A stretch of DNA of 64,000 nucleotides. It comes from Serpula lacrymans var. lacrymans S7.9. Lineage: Eukaryota > Basidiomycota > Agaricomycetes > Boletales > Serpulaceae. The translations under genes were made by a program, and so were the position numbers. Each line of letters opens with the position of its first letter. Position 1 is the stretch's first letter. This document shows, piece by piece, positions 23,149-34,907 of the stretch. The stretch is from contig NW_006763293.1 of assembly GCF_000218685.1 (NCBI RefSeq), positions 1,048,720 through 1,112,719 on the forward strand, read 5' to 3'. The notes under the pieces were generated by a model. That model searched no databases. It worked only from the letters and a program-made list of their open reading frames with translations, and was not told the DNA's origin.

Positions 23149-24554
23149 ATGGTTGGCGATAAATTGAGGGTTCTCTTAGTGGTATTGTTTTAAAGCTTTT
23201 CTTTATTCTCATTCTCATCACAGTAAGTTAGAACGACGACGGGCCGCCTCGCCCAGAATCCCCTTATATCTTTGGCCTTTACTGTCACCTCACCAGGAAT
23301 CTGGGTGAGGTCTGCTTTGCGTTTAACAGGGCTGATTGTGACGGGCTCCTGGCTCAGGATGGGACGTGAAAGTGGTTGTGCCAAGTTCTCAAATGTCGTG
23401 GATTGGTGTGTAATTCTATTGTCCTCACATAAGCCATTCTCACTCCTTCGCAGGCAAGGCATATCATATAACCGAGATAACAAAGGGGAGATACTACTAC
23501 CCTCGGGAACCTGGTATGTATTCTGTGTATATTGATGATGAATACTCAAATTCATGCGTCTGGTCAACAGATGGACGCGGAGAAACTTCACCCACTTCCC
23601 GCCTCCTTAAGGATGGTGAAGTCGCCGAGTGGATTCTTTTGGATGGTGTATGTCTTTTGACAATGTTACAAAATCCATTCATTTCTCTTATGTACCACAG
23701 ACGCCTGCAACGTGCGCAAACATCGCTCTACACAATATATACCCCAAACAGATAGACCTTTTGGTAGGGACTGTCGTGCTTCATCGTGAGGTATCTCAAT
23801 CACACTTCATTTGTCGTTAGATTTCTGGACCGAACCTTGGACGAAACACATCTGGTTAGCCCTGAAATATATTCAAATTTGATAGACCTAAACCTTCTAA
23901 TGTATAGCGGCATTTTCATTGTCGTCTGGAACGATTGGTGCTGCTTTATCATCCTCGCTGTCTGGGATACGCTCCATAGCTCTATCGTACGGTACCGTTC
24001 TTCATCCAACCCCCAAAACTCTGTTCGATCCAGCACACACCTTATCATGTCGTATCATCAAACATCTTTGGAACAACTGGGGAAAAGATTCAGGAGGGCT
24101 ACGAAATGGCGAAGTTGACCTGTATAGCATCAACGTCCCCATGATTGAGAACCTGCTCAGCGAAGAGGGATTGAGGATCTGTTGGACGCGCATATGGCGT
24201 AACTCGTATGGTCGACTATTCAAGGCCGTCGAGGCACGACTAGAGGCGGAACCTCTGACGGGTGATGTTCCATCTGCTGGGCCGGACGCTTTGGACGGGA
24301 AGCCACCGGCCATAAAGCCAAGCTCTGATAGCGCATCTGCAAATAACTTAGTGTTCAAGTTTTCTCCTGACATGCAAGGTCTCATTACGCCCTCACTATC
24401 GTCTGTACCTGTTGGAACGGATGGGTGGGCTTTGGGGCATGGATGGGTCTGTGTTACACCTTTGAGGGCTAGTTTTGCTGAGGCACCAATCCCAGGAGAG
24501 GATGTAGAACTTTCTGGGGATGCAGAAAAGCGATTCAGAGAGATCAAATTGTAA
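23149..24554 (+). CDS. SurE-like phosphatase/nucleotidase domain protein
   Basis: SurE family protein, most like the N-terminal half of yeast Pby1. Eight exons give 344 aa with every phase checked: 23149-23181, 23232-23304, 23358-23405, 23454-23513, 23571-23647, 23701-23763, 23821-23854, 23908-24554. The metal-binding start VLLVNDDGPP spans intron 1. Then come ESPYIFGL, WDVKVVVPSSQMSWIG, GEVAEWILLDGTPATCANIA, ISGPNLGRNTS, SSGTIGAAL and a C-terminal HGWVCVTPLRASF. Asp-Asp, Ser and Asn positions expected for SurE metal binding are present. Unlike Pby1 it has no tubulin-tyrosine-ligase domain; the frame stops soon after SurE. The substrate is unknown. Confidence 0.9.
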
Positions 24555-24742
24555 ACTGTGGCCTCTGTATATCATCTAACTGCCTAAATATGTAACATAT
24601 GTAACCGTTCAAATGTCATTCCATTCAGATATAAATGTATCGTAGGGTATCGTGATATCATTAGTCGTATCAGTCGTTGGATAAAATCTACAGGAGAAGA
24701 TGAATGTTCCGCTTCCAGCATGCGCATCCTTCGGTATAATGT

Positions 24743-26660
24743 TCATAGTCCAACGTTCAAAACGATACTAAGGAGAATCCAACCAATCAGGGCGGGGCCT
24801 AGGACCGCATATTGGGTGGCGTCATTTGAGACCGACACACTTGCTCTTTTGTAGACTTTCAGTGAATTAATGATCCATGAAGCATTCTATAAACGAGTTG
24901 ATTGAAAACGCAATAGACCGCTAAATTATAAAGTACGCACGACAAAGTTAGCTGGATCCACAAGCCTTTCTTCACATGTTCCAGGGCAGCCTGAAGTGGT
25001 ATAAGAATTCCCTGCCCAGTCACCTAAAGAGTACTCAGTACAAATTAATTATTTTGGTGACCAGATAACTTACCACAAAAAGTGATGTCTTCAAGGTACT
25101 AATGAGCAAAATATTGAAGATAGCGAAAAAAAAAAAAAAAACTCGCCAAAGATGACAGAATGATTCACAAAATATTGGGTTGGATTACACGCTTCGGGAG
25201 ACAGCGAGGCAACTGGTACTCCCCAGCCAGCCGGGTTGGGATTACCTTGCACGATGTCCGTAGGAATGGCAGCACGGTAGAACGACCCTTCAAGGTACTA
25301 TGGTTAACTAAATACGCATCCAAATGGGAAGAGACTTCACATACAAACAGAAATACCATCATCGTCCCACTTCATCGCGAACACGCCACCGCCTTGAGAG
25401 TCAAAATATGGGCCATAAGAAGCCCTGCTCCATTCTGTGACCGCACAGCCAGAATTGCTGTTTATCAAAGCATTACAGTCAAGATTGTCAGTGCCATTAA
25501 TTTGCTATATCATGAAAATGGTCAGTACACGATGTGACTACAAGCTTACAACTTACATCAATGGTTCCCGTCATGTTCACGGTAGAGGTCATCATACAGC
25601 CTTCATAGAAGTTGTGAACATTCATATCGGATAACATCACTCTACGAACATACCTGGAGCGGTATGCCAAGTAACTTGATTATATTGGTTATCATGGACA
25701 CCCTCTAAAATATCTATCTCGCCGCTCTTTAAACAGTTGAGAACAAGTACGAAATACAAATTTAACTACTCACATAAGGCCATGTACCACCTCCGAGAGT
25801 CCTAGAAGTGGAAACGTTTATTTAAATATAATTGATATTCGTAATACGAGTACACTTGCCAGAAAGCAGGCCAAACAGCTTAATATGGATGTCAAAAACA
25901 AAACTGATTCAACGAACACGCAAGACTTACCACAACCCCACGGAGCCATATCTAGGTCGAGGATAAATAGTCCCGTGTTGTATATTGCCTGGCTTGATAT
26001 ACGTACGCTGTGCACAATTAGGATGAGTATGCGCTCATGAAGGCGAGTATTATAAACCAGTACCTGCCCCGATTGGCTCCCATAGCAAGAGTAGTGGTGT
26101 TATCACCTTTCATGATAACCTTGTTATTGCTTGTGACGTATGCGAGACCGCTAGAGTATGCCGTTTGTTGGTCTACAAAGCTAAGAATGTGAGGGTTTTA
26201 GAGTCAGCGAGTTATAGTCATAGTACGTGGATAATGAGCGGACTCACTCAACCATGCCACTATAAAGAGTCATTCAGTGTCGGGAAGTAAGGAAAGTAAT
26301 AATAAAAAGGGGGCGTACTGTGTGGGATCGGCTCCTGTGTAGAAGTCGAATCTACTATAGGCAATTATCTATCCTCTGTTTGCTCTAGAATTGTATTGAA
26401 TGGACATACTCGAAGAATGTCTGACCTTCATAATTATCCTCTATCACCCATAGCACGTCAGACGCATTCGAGGACGTGCTGTTTCCATCGCGTCTGAGCA
26501 CAGGCCCTGGTGGTTCATGCTCAGGAAGAAATCTTTCGGACGCTAGTTCGGATCGGAAACCAAGGGGGCTGCCCCCGAAGTCGGGCAGGGCTGCCGCACG
26601 GCGTCGGAGGGACAGCAGGAAAAATAATGAGCGAAGCAAAACAGTAGCGAATAATTTCAT
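24743..26660 (-). CDS. GH16 beta-glucanase-like cell-wall enzyme
   Basis: Secreted glycoside hydrolase family 16 enzyme, of the fungal 1,3(4)-beta-glucanase-like group. A signal peptide (MKLFATVLLRSLFFLLSLRR) starts at 26660. Core pieces over about 11 exons: WVIEDNYEGQTFFE, FDFYTGADPT, SVRISSQAIYNTGLFILD, MAPWGCAVWPAFWTLGGGTW, the catalytic motif SGEIDILEG (E-x-D-x-x-E intact), VTWHTAP, GGVFAMKWDDDGISVW, RAAIPTDI, FDITFCGDWAG, CPGTCEERLVDPANF and NSLKVYK. The C-terminus is hydrophobic (YAVLGPALIGWILLSIVL) and probably a GPI or membrane anchor. Two introns use GC donors (25859-25802 and 25146-25089, both 58 nt); the second contains a long T run. It probably acts on wall beta-glucan. Confidence 0.9.
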
Positions 26661-26921
26661 AATAAAAAAAGTGTCAAGAAGTCGTGAAGGTCTAAGGCAA
26701 GCTGGATTATGAAGAGGATTTTAAGAACGCGAGGCAAGCACGTTGAACTCGGAGGCAGTCACCGTTTGTCAGAGTGGAGCGCGGTATTCAGGTCGCGTGC
26801 GCAGCTCCGCGTTTTATCGTGGGATCTAACCGGTCGCGAACGGATTGAGATATCTATAAGTACAGGATTTCTATTCGTATAGAGTATGTAACAATACAGA
26901 CAATAAAAAAATACTACAGCT

Positions 26922-27507
26922 TTAGCTTGGCTGTTTTTTGTCGGAGTGACCCAAATGTTTACCAGGCTGTATATGATCCCGGATACGTTGTTTCTGCATT
27001 ACAGGATTGCGAGTTGAGTTGATAATCACCATGTGTAGCGTCCGCTACTCACCAGGACCTTCAGCTCAGGAAATCCACCTTCCACCTTGCGATCCCAAAC
27101 CAAATGTGAATCTCCACTATCGGAAAACAACCAGACACGGAACCGGCCACCTGTTTGATCCGAGTTGAGAGGAACAATTGAAATGCCCTTTATTATCGGT
27201 GGAGGGAATGTAAGGAAGAGTTCCGTTGATACCCAAGTTGCTCGATGTAGCCTGAGCAGATGTCTTTATATCAGTGGTACTAGCGATAACCCGGAAAACT
27301 AACCAGCGGCACTAGGCAATTGAGTCAATGGAAACTAAATGACGAGGACGCTGAGGCAAGACTCACTCTATCGCAAAATTCGATCGTGACATTGGGTGCT
27401 GATAGAGAGCTAGGTGGTACAAATGTCGCTGGATTAAGGGGATCATGGACAGCACTGTCGGTGTCTACGAGAGGACATGCTGCACTTTCCTGAGTTTCCT
27501 CGGTCAT
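26922..27507 (-). CDS. Rdx family (SelW-like) thioredoxin-fold protein
   Basis: Small Rdx-family protein (Pfam Rdx, SelW/SelT-like) of 139 aa. Exons are 27507-27367, 27304-27311 (8 nt), 27251-27053 and 26993-26922. The redox motif reads CDRC, a normal CxxC without selenocysteine. The first Cys is at the end of exon 1; the second Cys and RW come from the 8 nt micro-exon. Downstream matches are ATWVSTELFLTFPPP, GISIVPLNSDQTGGRFRVWL, VWDRKVEGGFPELKVLKQRI and a tail PGKHLGHSDKK. Phases close only if the micro-exon is included. The role is probably thiol redox; the partner is unknown. It is divergent from PCH2 with 186 bp between starts. Confidence 0.92.
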
Positions 27508-27693
27508 GGTGGAAGAGAAGGATGATAGGGTTAGGTGTAGAAATGATCAATGGTCAGATGACCTTTGTCGACGCGTTGTTGCACGAGGCGCGCCTTGTCC
27601 TACTACCACCATCTCATAGGTGCTACAGATAGGATAAAGACACGTATGAAATCAGAAAACCAAGATAGAGATTCTATAACAAGACGAAGTACA

Positions 27694-29550
27694 ATGATCT
27701 GGACCGTTCACGGTATGTCCTCATAGAACGTAAGCACGCAAAATTCATGATCAGTGTATTCTATGGTTTTTGCAGTCGAAGTGCGTCTTTCTACAACTGC
27801 TAAACGGCGGGTGGATACTGTCAGAAATGCTGTTCTGGAATATATCTCGTCTTTTGATCACATATCTCTACCCTCGACGATACAAGGCTGGGAACAAGTC
27901 CCTACCCTAGCGGGCTGTGTCGAGCGGATCACCGTATCAGAATCATCATGCCCGTTGTCGTCTTTACCCGTAGCAGAGACCTCTCTCCAAATACACACGT
28001 ACCAGCCTATTGAGTCTGACATCGCCGAGGAGTATTCCAATGGTAGCGATGGGAGAGATGGAAGTGAAGAAGTTCTAGCTGCAAGTGTATGCGAACTCCC
28101 AAGTAAACATTGGGATGGTCTCTGGGATAGTTTGATATACGCAGATAATATCAAACTCAAGCTTCTTGACTACATATACGCGACGCTATTGTTGAGCGAT
28201 GCTGACATTGATTGTGGGTGATCACCGTGGCACTGCTTGGCAGTAATTGACCCCTATATTCCTAGCTAACATGGTCTCTTGGAATCGCGTGGTGTTGTTG
28301 CATGGTCCTCCAGGAACCGGTAAAACATCGCTGTGCCGTGCATTAGCTCAGAAGCTTTCGATACGTTTATCCCATCGGTAACTCCGTCAATTTATGGCAT
28401 ATAGTCTGTGTTTTGATTTTTGATTTTGATCTGCTCAGATATTCGCAATCACGTCTGTTGGAAATAAACTCTCATTCACTTTTTTCACGATGGTTTTCTG
28501 AGTCTGGGAAACTCGTGCAGCGTCTCTTTAGCAATATAACGGACATGGTTGAAGATGAAGACTGCTTTGTAGTCGTCCTTATTGGTTAGTATTTTCGTGA
28601 GTCATTTAGTGCTTATTGTACTCATTCGCATATCCAGACGAGGTAGAATCCCTGACCGCAGCTAGAGCAGGAGCTATGGCGGGTACGGAACCATCTGATG
28701 GGTTACGTGTATGTGCAGAACAAATCTCAGTACTGTTAACGAAATTGAAAATATATGTGATCTGTTAGGTTGTGAATGCGCTTCTCACTCAACTTGACAA
28801 GCTCAAACACAAGAAGAATGTATTGGTGATGTCAACCAGCAATCTAGTCAAAGCCATTGGTTAGTGAAGTTTCGGTTCGGCATCGGGGTGATAACCAGAT
28901 TACTGCTATAGACTCTGCATTCGTCGATCGTGCCGATATAATCCAATATGTCGATCTACCCCCTCGAGAAGCGATCTACGAGATTTTACGTGGCTCGCTC
29001 TGTGAATTCATGAGCAAAGGACTGGTCCATGCAACTGTAAGCCCTTTACATCCAGTAAAACATATATATTTCTTTATCCTCTATCACATTTCCAGGAAGT
29101 CCCACCACTCAGCGAGGCCAAGCATTACGAAGCGAATGACAAGTACGAACGGCTCAGTGCACTCCAAGCTCCAATCGTTGAATACGAGCAGCTACCAGAC
29201 GCTCATGCAGAAAGGAAGAATGTCGGTCTACAGCTGCTAATGTTAGCTTCCAAATGCAGAGTGAGTCGATTCCTTATGCGAACAACGATTGTTGGACATA
29301 TAACGTCGTATTTTAGGAACAAGGTTTATCCGGTCGAGCTCTCAGACGTCTTCCTGTCATGGCCCTGGCTCGTTACATTGGCGTCGGTGGTCACCCAAGC
29401 CTGACTAAAGGGTTTACTGCTTCGGGAAAGTTGAATAAGCCAAATGGATCGCGTTTACTAGATGGTCCTTCGATGGACATTGGGGCATGGTTAGATTCGA
29501 TAGAAAGTGTCGTGTCGGATAGGGCGGTACAGTACGAGAAGCTGATTTAA
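27694..29550 (+). CDS. PCH2: Pachytene checkpoint AAA+ ATPase PCH2/TRIP13
   Basis: Hexameric AAA+ remodeler of HORMA-domain proteins (Hop1, Mad2) in the meiotic and spindle checkpoints. The tiny first exon MIWTVH (27694-27712) splices to [13 protein letters not shown]. The N-terminal domain runs to DADID, then [21 protein letters not shown] (Walker A), [26 protein letters not shown], Walker [42 protein letters not shown] (sensor 1), [10 protein letters not shown] and a C-terminal [16 protein letters not shown] (sensor 2 arginine). The stop is at 29550. The first core intron uses donor GATT|GTGGGT before NMVSWN. All ATPase motifs are intact. The identification is secure. Confidence 0.95.
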
Positions 29551-30058
29551 CTTTTCCTTCTTTCTAAGCATGCATCGTTGCTACTTGCTGTGTCTTCACT
29601 TCTATTCATTCTTGTCACATCGCACTGTTGATCCTGAACAGTTCAAGGTGCCCCACTGCATTGTTGCATTGTACTTACTTCACTGAACATAAAGGTAATG
29701 TGTACTGAAATTCAGTATTGACCCCAATCGTTCTGTTTGTAAAAGGGTGGCTATATTGTATTTAGCACTGAAAAATGTGCAAAAATATGCGCAACGAGTT
29801 CATTCGACAAGCTTGGTTTAAGATCTGAGATACGATGTATATGCAAAGAATATATACGTGTAAGATAGTATGTTGGCCTAAAGAGCCTTACATGCAAATA
29901 TGCAGCTAAAGCAGACCAGCCGTCGAAAACCGCTGAATTGCCTTGAACTGTATGTGACTTCTGGTATATGAAGCACCTGAGGAATATTGCGTTGATAAAA
30001 ATTAAGAAACGACGAGCAAACCATTTGCTCACATGAGCGGCAGAAATAATCCGCTTTC
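29551..30058. other. Intergenic between convergent genes
   Basis: This is the shared 3' region of PCH2 (+) and the PPR gene (-). Antisense open stretches have no domain. Confidence 0.5.
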
Positions 30059-32125
30059 TTACGACTCCAGTCTGTCGGCATACAACGACATCGCCAGGCC
30101 TTGCTGACTTGCAAGCCATCCTGGCTTCGAATATCGAGCAATCCTCCTTCCATTTCCCTTCTGTGTATTTCTGCTGCTCATAATTTGAGCGCGTCTCATC
30201 CCGGGCGGTGGTCGTTGGAAATTCACGATCTCTGTCCATGTCTTACGCGCAATCGGTGACCGTTCGCCGCTATCGCGAAGATAAACATCCTTCCCAGACC
30301 ACACGCGCCGTCCAAGCCGCTCTTTTACTCGCTGCGTAGTACGCGACATTATGAGCTCAATATGTTGGTTGAATGCAGTTATCTGTTCAAGGTCCCGTTG
30401 GAGAATACTGAGGTGGAGATCAAGGTCAAAGTACTTTATAGGTGCGGGTGAGGGTGTCCATGGAGCATCAATGTCAACCTCTAGAGCTGAGGAGATGGCC
30501 TTTTTGGGAACTTGTCGAGGTTCTATTGCAGATGCCAATGGCGATCCAGACGAAACGCTCGATGATGGGGAAAGACTGGATGCAGAATTGGCAGCTTTGC
30601 TTGTTGTAGCAATAGGAATCTCTCCGACTGGTTGGGGCACGGAAGATGAGGTTGGCAACTCTGATACTGTGGAGCTCGCCTCTTCTAACGCTCGCTCTTG
30701 TACATTTTGTCGTACCTGGGAGTAGAATACAATATCATTCTTCTTCCGCCGAATAGTTTGCCTAGCAACCCAAGCAACCCATCGCATGAGCTGCAAGTTC
30801 TTGTCTCGGTTGGCCTCTCCAAACACAGGGAGGATCGTTCCTTTATTGATCGTAAAATGTGGTGCCAAAACCTCGCCAAGAGAGTCTCTCATCTGCGAGC
30901 GGAGGTCCCTGTCCGTTTGTCGATCGAGACGCATAGCCTGAAATAGGTAATGACGCGCGAAGGTAGCATGACCTGCCCTGGATATGTGCTTAAGCAAGAT
31001 ATTGTAGGTCGTCGTGTTTGGCGCCGCATGTGGTGCCTGGTACGGTTGCGTCGAGGCTGGGTTAATGACTCCAAAATCGTCCTCCTCGTCAAACGCCATC
31101 GAGAAATGCTTATTAGCTTGGGGAGGCAGTGGCTGCGTGAGCACCTCGAACGCCTGTACAAGCTTTGGCACATTCCCAAAACGTCCAAGCATGTCTAGCG
31201 TGGTGTTCAGCGCGGCCGTAGAGAATGGAACTCGGTAGTCCAGGCCTTCCACTCCTTCCGCGCTCGTAACGACGTCCAATGGAGGATGATCAGGGTTGTC
31301 CAAATCAATCCCATATCCAACTTTCATGAGTCTACTGAAACCTTCTTCGTCTGCAATCTCCTTCAACACGCGTATGGTAAGATCAAGATTTACCGAGGTG
31401 AAGGGTAACTTGTAAGTCGCCATGCCCTTCATCAGCTCCTGGGACATCCTTCCCGCTTCCTCCACCAATCGCCCTCGCTCGAATTTATAAATGGGGAGAG
31501 AAAGCCGGTGGGCAATGGCTTGCAGACACAGTCCATAGGTTTTTGGTGTCGGGTGCAATCCAAATACGAGTGTCAACTCGTTGTATACCTGAAAAGCACC
31601 TTTGTAGTGTCCAACTGAAGCAAACTGCTCCAGAATAAAATGATAGTCTGAGAGGGTTGGCTTGTGGCCTGTTGTACGTATGTTACGCATGACGGACTTC
31701 AACCGTGCTTCGTACATGTGAGGAATTCTAGGCGCATTGCCAGCTGCCATACGGCGTGCCATAGCTCCACGTAGAACATTGGTAGAAGGTACGCATTTCC
31801 TGAGAACCGCTTGGTGTATCTCCAGAGGTAGATGCTCGAACTCCAGATAGCCCAACAGGTCGGTGTAGTAGCTCCAGACGCGTGAGGGGTTCGGAAAGTC
31901 GCGCCCTACACTGTCTTCGAGGTCATGATACTTCTGCTGTCGAAGAAGATCTTGTGCGCTGTTTGAAGAGGTAGCAATACTGGAAAAAGAGAGCGCGTCT
32001 GGGACACTCAGTAATGGAAGGGTGATGGCGGAGGAATGGGGTGCAGAGACATGAAAGCGTCTTGGTCGTATTGAAGAATTTGCTATAGTGGGGGTTATCC
32101 TGATCTTTGTAAACGTCCTTGACAT
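30059..32125 (-). CDS. Pentatricopeptide-repeat-like mitochondrial protein
   Basis: Single-exon gene of 688 aa. I start it at 32125 (MSRTFTKIRITPTIANSSIR) because this gives an Arg/Ser-rich mitochondrial presequence; the frame is open further upstream but reads like leader sequence. Helical repeat blocks of PPR type are visible: HKPTLSDYHFILEQFASVGH, YKGAFQVYNELTLVFGLHP, PKTYGLCLQAIAHR, LNTTLDMLGRFGNVPKLVQA, NTTTYNILLKHISRAGHATF. The C-terminal third is Ser-rich followed by a basic tail. PPR proteins of this kind usually bind mitochondrial RNA in expression or stability; the specific target is not visible. It may not have an exact counterpart in yeast. Confidence 0.82.
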   Translation of the reverse strand: MSRTFTKIRITPTIANSSIRPRRFHVSAPHSSAITLPLLSVPDALSFSSIATSSNSAQDLLRQQKYHDLEDSVGRDFPNPSRVWSYYTDLLGYLEFEHLPLEIHQAVLRKCVPSTNVLRGAMARRMAAGNAPRIPHMYEARLKSVMRNIRTTGHKPTLSDYHFILEQFASVGHYKGAFQVYNELTLVFGLHPTPKTYGLCLQAIAHRLSLPIYKFERGRLVEEAGRMSQELMKGMATYKLPFTSVNLDLTIRVLKEIADEEGFSRLMKVGYGIDLDNPDHPPLDVVTSAEGVEGLDYRVPFSTAALNTTLDMLGRFGNVPKLVQAFEVLTQPLPPQANKHFSMAFDEEDDFGVINPASTQPYQAPHAAPNTTTYNILLKHISRAGHATFARHYLFQAMRLDRQTDRDLRSQMRDSLGEVLAPHFTINKGTILPVFGEANRDKNLQLMRWVAWVARQTIRRKKNDIVFYSQVRQNVQERALEEASSTVSELPTSSSVPQPVGEIPIATTSKAANSASSLSPSSSVSSGSPLASAIEPRQVPKKAISSALEVDIDAPWTPSPAPIKYFDLDLHLSILQRDLEQITAFNQHIELIMSRTTQRVKERLGRRVWSGKDVYLRDSGERSPIARKTWTEIVNFQRPPPGMRRAQIMSSRNTQKGNGRRIARYSKPGWLASQQGLAMSLYADRLES

Positions 32126-32522
32126 ATTATGGATGTAGAACCAAAGGTTTCTGGCCCTCCTCCCTCTCCAGTCTCCAGGTTGTCTTCCTGCTACGTTTGC
32201 GGTTATGCTCGGCCTGCTAAAGTCAAGTGGGGTTTGCTCAAAAAAATTGCACGTGGCCAAAAGTCGCTGAGATTTCCAATTATGGGCATCTACGTTTGCT
32301 TGAAACCTCAATTTCTTCAGACGGCGTCGATAGAAGCAAATTTAAAGAAAATAAAAGCTCGAAGAATTACAAAAAATCACAAGAAACTCGATGCTTCGAG
32401 TTAAATCGCTGAATTTACCAGAATTTCATTCTTTATTCTTCCCAGTAGCATAGTACATGCAGTACCATATTCAAGGCAGATATGGTATTCATCACAGCAG
32501 TCGCCAATGATGGCAGTCTTTA
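32126..32522. other. Intergenic
   Basis: This is the PPR promoter side and the 3' flank of methyltransferase copy 1. The stretch from about 32430 is alignable with about 35305-35388, next to methyltransferase copy 2, so the duplication extends beyond the stop codon. Confidence 0.5.
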
Positions 32523-33456
32523 TTAGATCCTTCTCCATACCACCATCCTTTCAGTTCCTTCGCGCCCCTCCCTCACGATTCCCGGAATCTTGTCATACAC
32601 TTTCTCCCATCCTTGGCCCAAGGGCTCAATATAATCCTCAGGCTCGACATGGAACGGTGGGCCATGATAATCTTCTAAAGGAAGCCCAAGTGGGAAAATA
32701 AGCGTGATTAGATATCCGCCCGGCTTGATGAGTGCTGAAATCTGACGCCCCCATTCATTTCGACGTTCAGGCGGGAAAGCGACAAAGAACCTGTGAACGA
32801 CAGTTACATTAACCTGAGAGAAGTATATGGGCAGTAAAATATACAAACGTATAATCGTAGATGACGTCGTAGTTTTGACCGTCTGGCACGCTGTACGTGA
32901 AGAAATCAGCTTCATCGAAAGTCACTTTCCCAATTGCAGAGGACAAGTCTTCCGGGATGGATTTTAGCTTGCTATAAACCACCAGCATACCATGTCAGGT
33001 GTATTCCATTAAAGAAACGTTTGATTTTTGTACCCACTCTCTGGCATTTTGTAGGCCCACAGGGGATATATCAAGACCCACAGTCTCAAGGCCAAGTTTA
33101 GCAGCAATGAGTACTGCATCGTATCCCTGAAAAGAGTGGTAAGGAACACAGTGGAGCACAAAATAGAGCGACTTTCACTCGCCCTTCCACATCCAGGAAC
33201 AAGAGCGCGACCTGTCCTTGGGAAATCCACGGATCCTGACTGAAGTAGTTCTTGCAAAGCTAGCTGGACATCACCAACGTCCCAAAAGGTCAAACGTTTC
33301 TTCCTGATAATGGCATTATTTATTGGCTAGTAGAGGGTCCAACTCTTACACTCACCAAATTTCGTCCCACCCATGCATGGGGTTGTCTTGAAGTAGCTTT
33401 CTGGCGACCAACCGGTCGTCATTTCGCATAGTGGGTACATGCTTTGAACTGGCCAT
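32523..33456 (-). CDS. TPMT-like thiol/halide methyltransferase, copy 1
   Basis: SAM-dependent methyltransferase of the TPMT superfamily, nearest to fungal/plant thiol or halide methyltransferases. Start MASSKHVPTMRNDDRLVARK at 33456. Further pieces: HGWDEIW, FWDVGDVQLALQELLQSG, the SAM-binding ALVPGCGRGYDAVLIAAK, LGLETVGLDISPVGLQNARE, FDEADFFTYSVPDG, VIYDYTFFVAFPPERRNEWG, LIKPGGYLITLIFPLG, GPPFHVEPEDYIEPLGQGWE, ending MVVWRRI at 32523. The intron inside motif I (33182-33127) begins with GC (AGG|GCGAGT) and ends CAG; no GT donor keeps GCGRGYD in frame. Copy 2 lies 2.9 kb away on the same strand. Confidence 0.9.
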
Positions 33457-34498
33457 TTTGTGAGATCAATTGACAACCATTCTTTCGACATCAGGTTATA
33501 AGGGGGACTGCCTCATATTTCAGCCGACCCTCAGGCCTCAGGCTTGACATGCTTGACAGGTGGTACACACGTCACGAGAAAAGGAAAAGGAATCCATATA
33601 TCAAACTTTCGTTCCAAGTCCGATAGCTTTTCTCTTGCCCTCACCCGTGATGGTCTGCCTTGCGCAATCACATCACATGAATTATTTATGCCATGGCCTT
33701 ATCCACTACGCCTTGAGAAAACATGCTTACTTGCATTTGAAGCCCGCCATAACCAACAGCCTTATCCCGCCTGATTCCAAAATGACTGGGCTACAGCCCA
33801 ACTCGTTAGGCAATATTTAAGCAACCGAAGAAAATGCGCAATATGAAAGGTTACGGTGCACCTCTTTCTCGAATGCATGAACGAATATTTCAGTGGGCCC
33901 TATAATATGGCCCGCGAAAGGGGGACCGTAAAGATCAAGCCAAATTGGACGATTCTCTGAGATGGTGAGAATTTGGATAACAGAAGAACGTGAGGTCGGG
34001 CTGGATAGCACAATATGGGAGGGAATAAGTTATTGGCTCTCCTGGAAAGGGATCGATAGAGAAATGAAGATGGAGATGGAGTAAAATGGCGGCACCGACG
34101 AGTCTTCTATTATTCACGGATAAGAATGGGATCCCCAGAGCGAGACTTGATATCACTGAGGGCCGTTGCTCCGTCCAGTCTGTCCTTTCGATACGCGAAC
34201 ATCCAAGCCTTGTGAAAGAGTCGTAGTCATCCTCCCTTTGGTATAAACTATAGCGAAACGTCTCCTCGATGGTTTACCTCATTCTGAGTCTTAAGGGTGT
34301 CAATTCGAACGCAGATTGTTGTAGCGCCTCGTCCAGAGGTCCGCCGTGACAGGTTGTAACTTTGAGGATTATTACTGGCCACTATATTGATAGTTTATCG
34401 AGGCATAGATATTAATGGTCAAGCGAACAATCACCAAGTATCAACCAAGTATTGGTCAAGGGCACGCTGAGCAAGTTGAACGTTGGAAGTGCAAAAGG
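33457..34498. other. Intergenic between duplicated units
   Basis: Weak open frames on both strands have no recognisable domain. The segment is longer than its counterpart behind copy 2 (36345-36819), so one copy gained or lost sequence. Confidence 0.45.
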
Positions 34499-34787
34499 AG
34501 CTGACAAATCAACTGGCCCGTGCGCGAATTTCTTGGAAGTATATAAGGCTGAGTTAGACATAGTTGAATTCTCATACTTACCTTGATGGCATGAGCTCCT
34601 TCATCTACCTGGGTTTGTGGGCCTTTGAGACCTTCCATAGCACGGCGACCTTGTCCTTACAGAGGGTAGCTTTGGTTTGTATGGGCTTCGGCTCATGCAC
34701 TGTCTCAATATTTTCCTGTCCTACCACGGCCACTCTGGCTGGGTAGGCCTTTTTTTTTCGACCTTTCTTGGTCCTAACCCTAACCTT
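34499..34787. repeat. Direct repeat, copy 1 (~288 nt, telomere-like end)
   Basis: This closely matches 36820-37107 over its whole length by eye, starting GAGCTGACAAATCAACTGG and ending in a T tract followed by CCTAACCCTAACC. That end carries about two units of CCCTAA, the telomere-type hexamer of many fungi. A 60-codon frame on + (ending TTATLAG) survives in both copies but has no known domain. Confidence 0.75.
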
Positions 34788-34907
34788 AGGGGCACTATCT
34801 ACTCCTGATCCTCTGTAGTGACAATAATAATAAAATACATGAAATATAAGGTTACAAAGTACCGCTGTATACAGAGGGGAGGGATGAGGGTGGGTAACGC
34901 GAATAAC

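Noticed and set aside
34499..34787. Repeat as a coding gene (60-codon frame on +)
   Set aside because: Kept as a repeat because the frame has no domain; similarity of the two copies is explained by the recent duplication alone.
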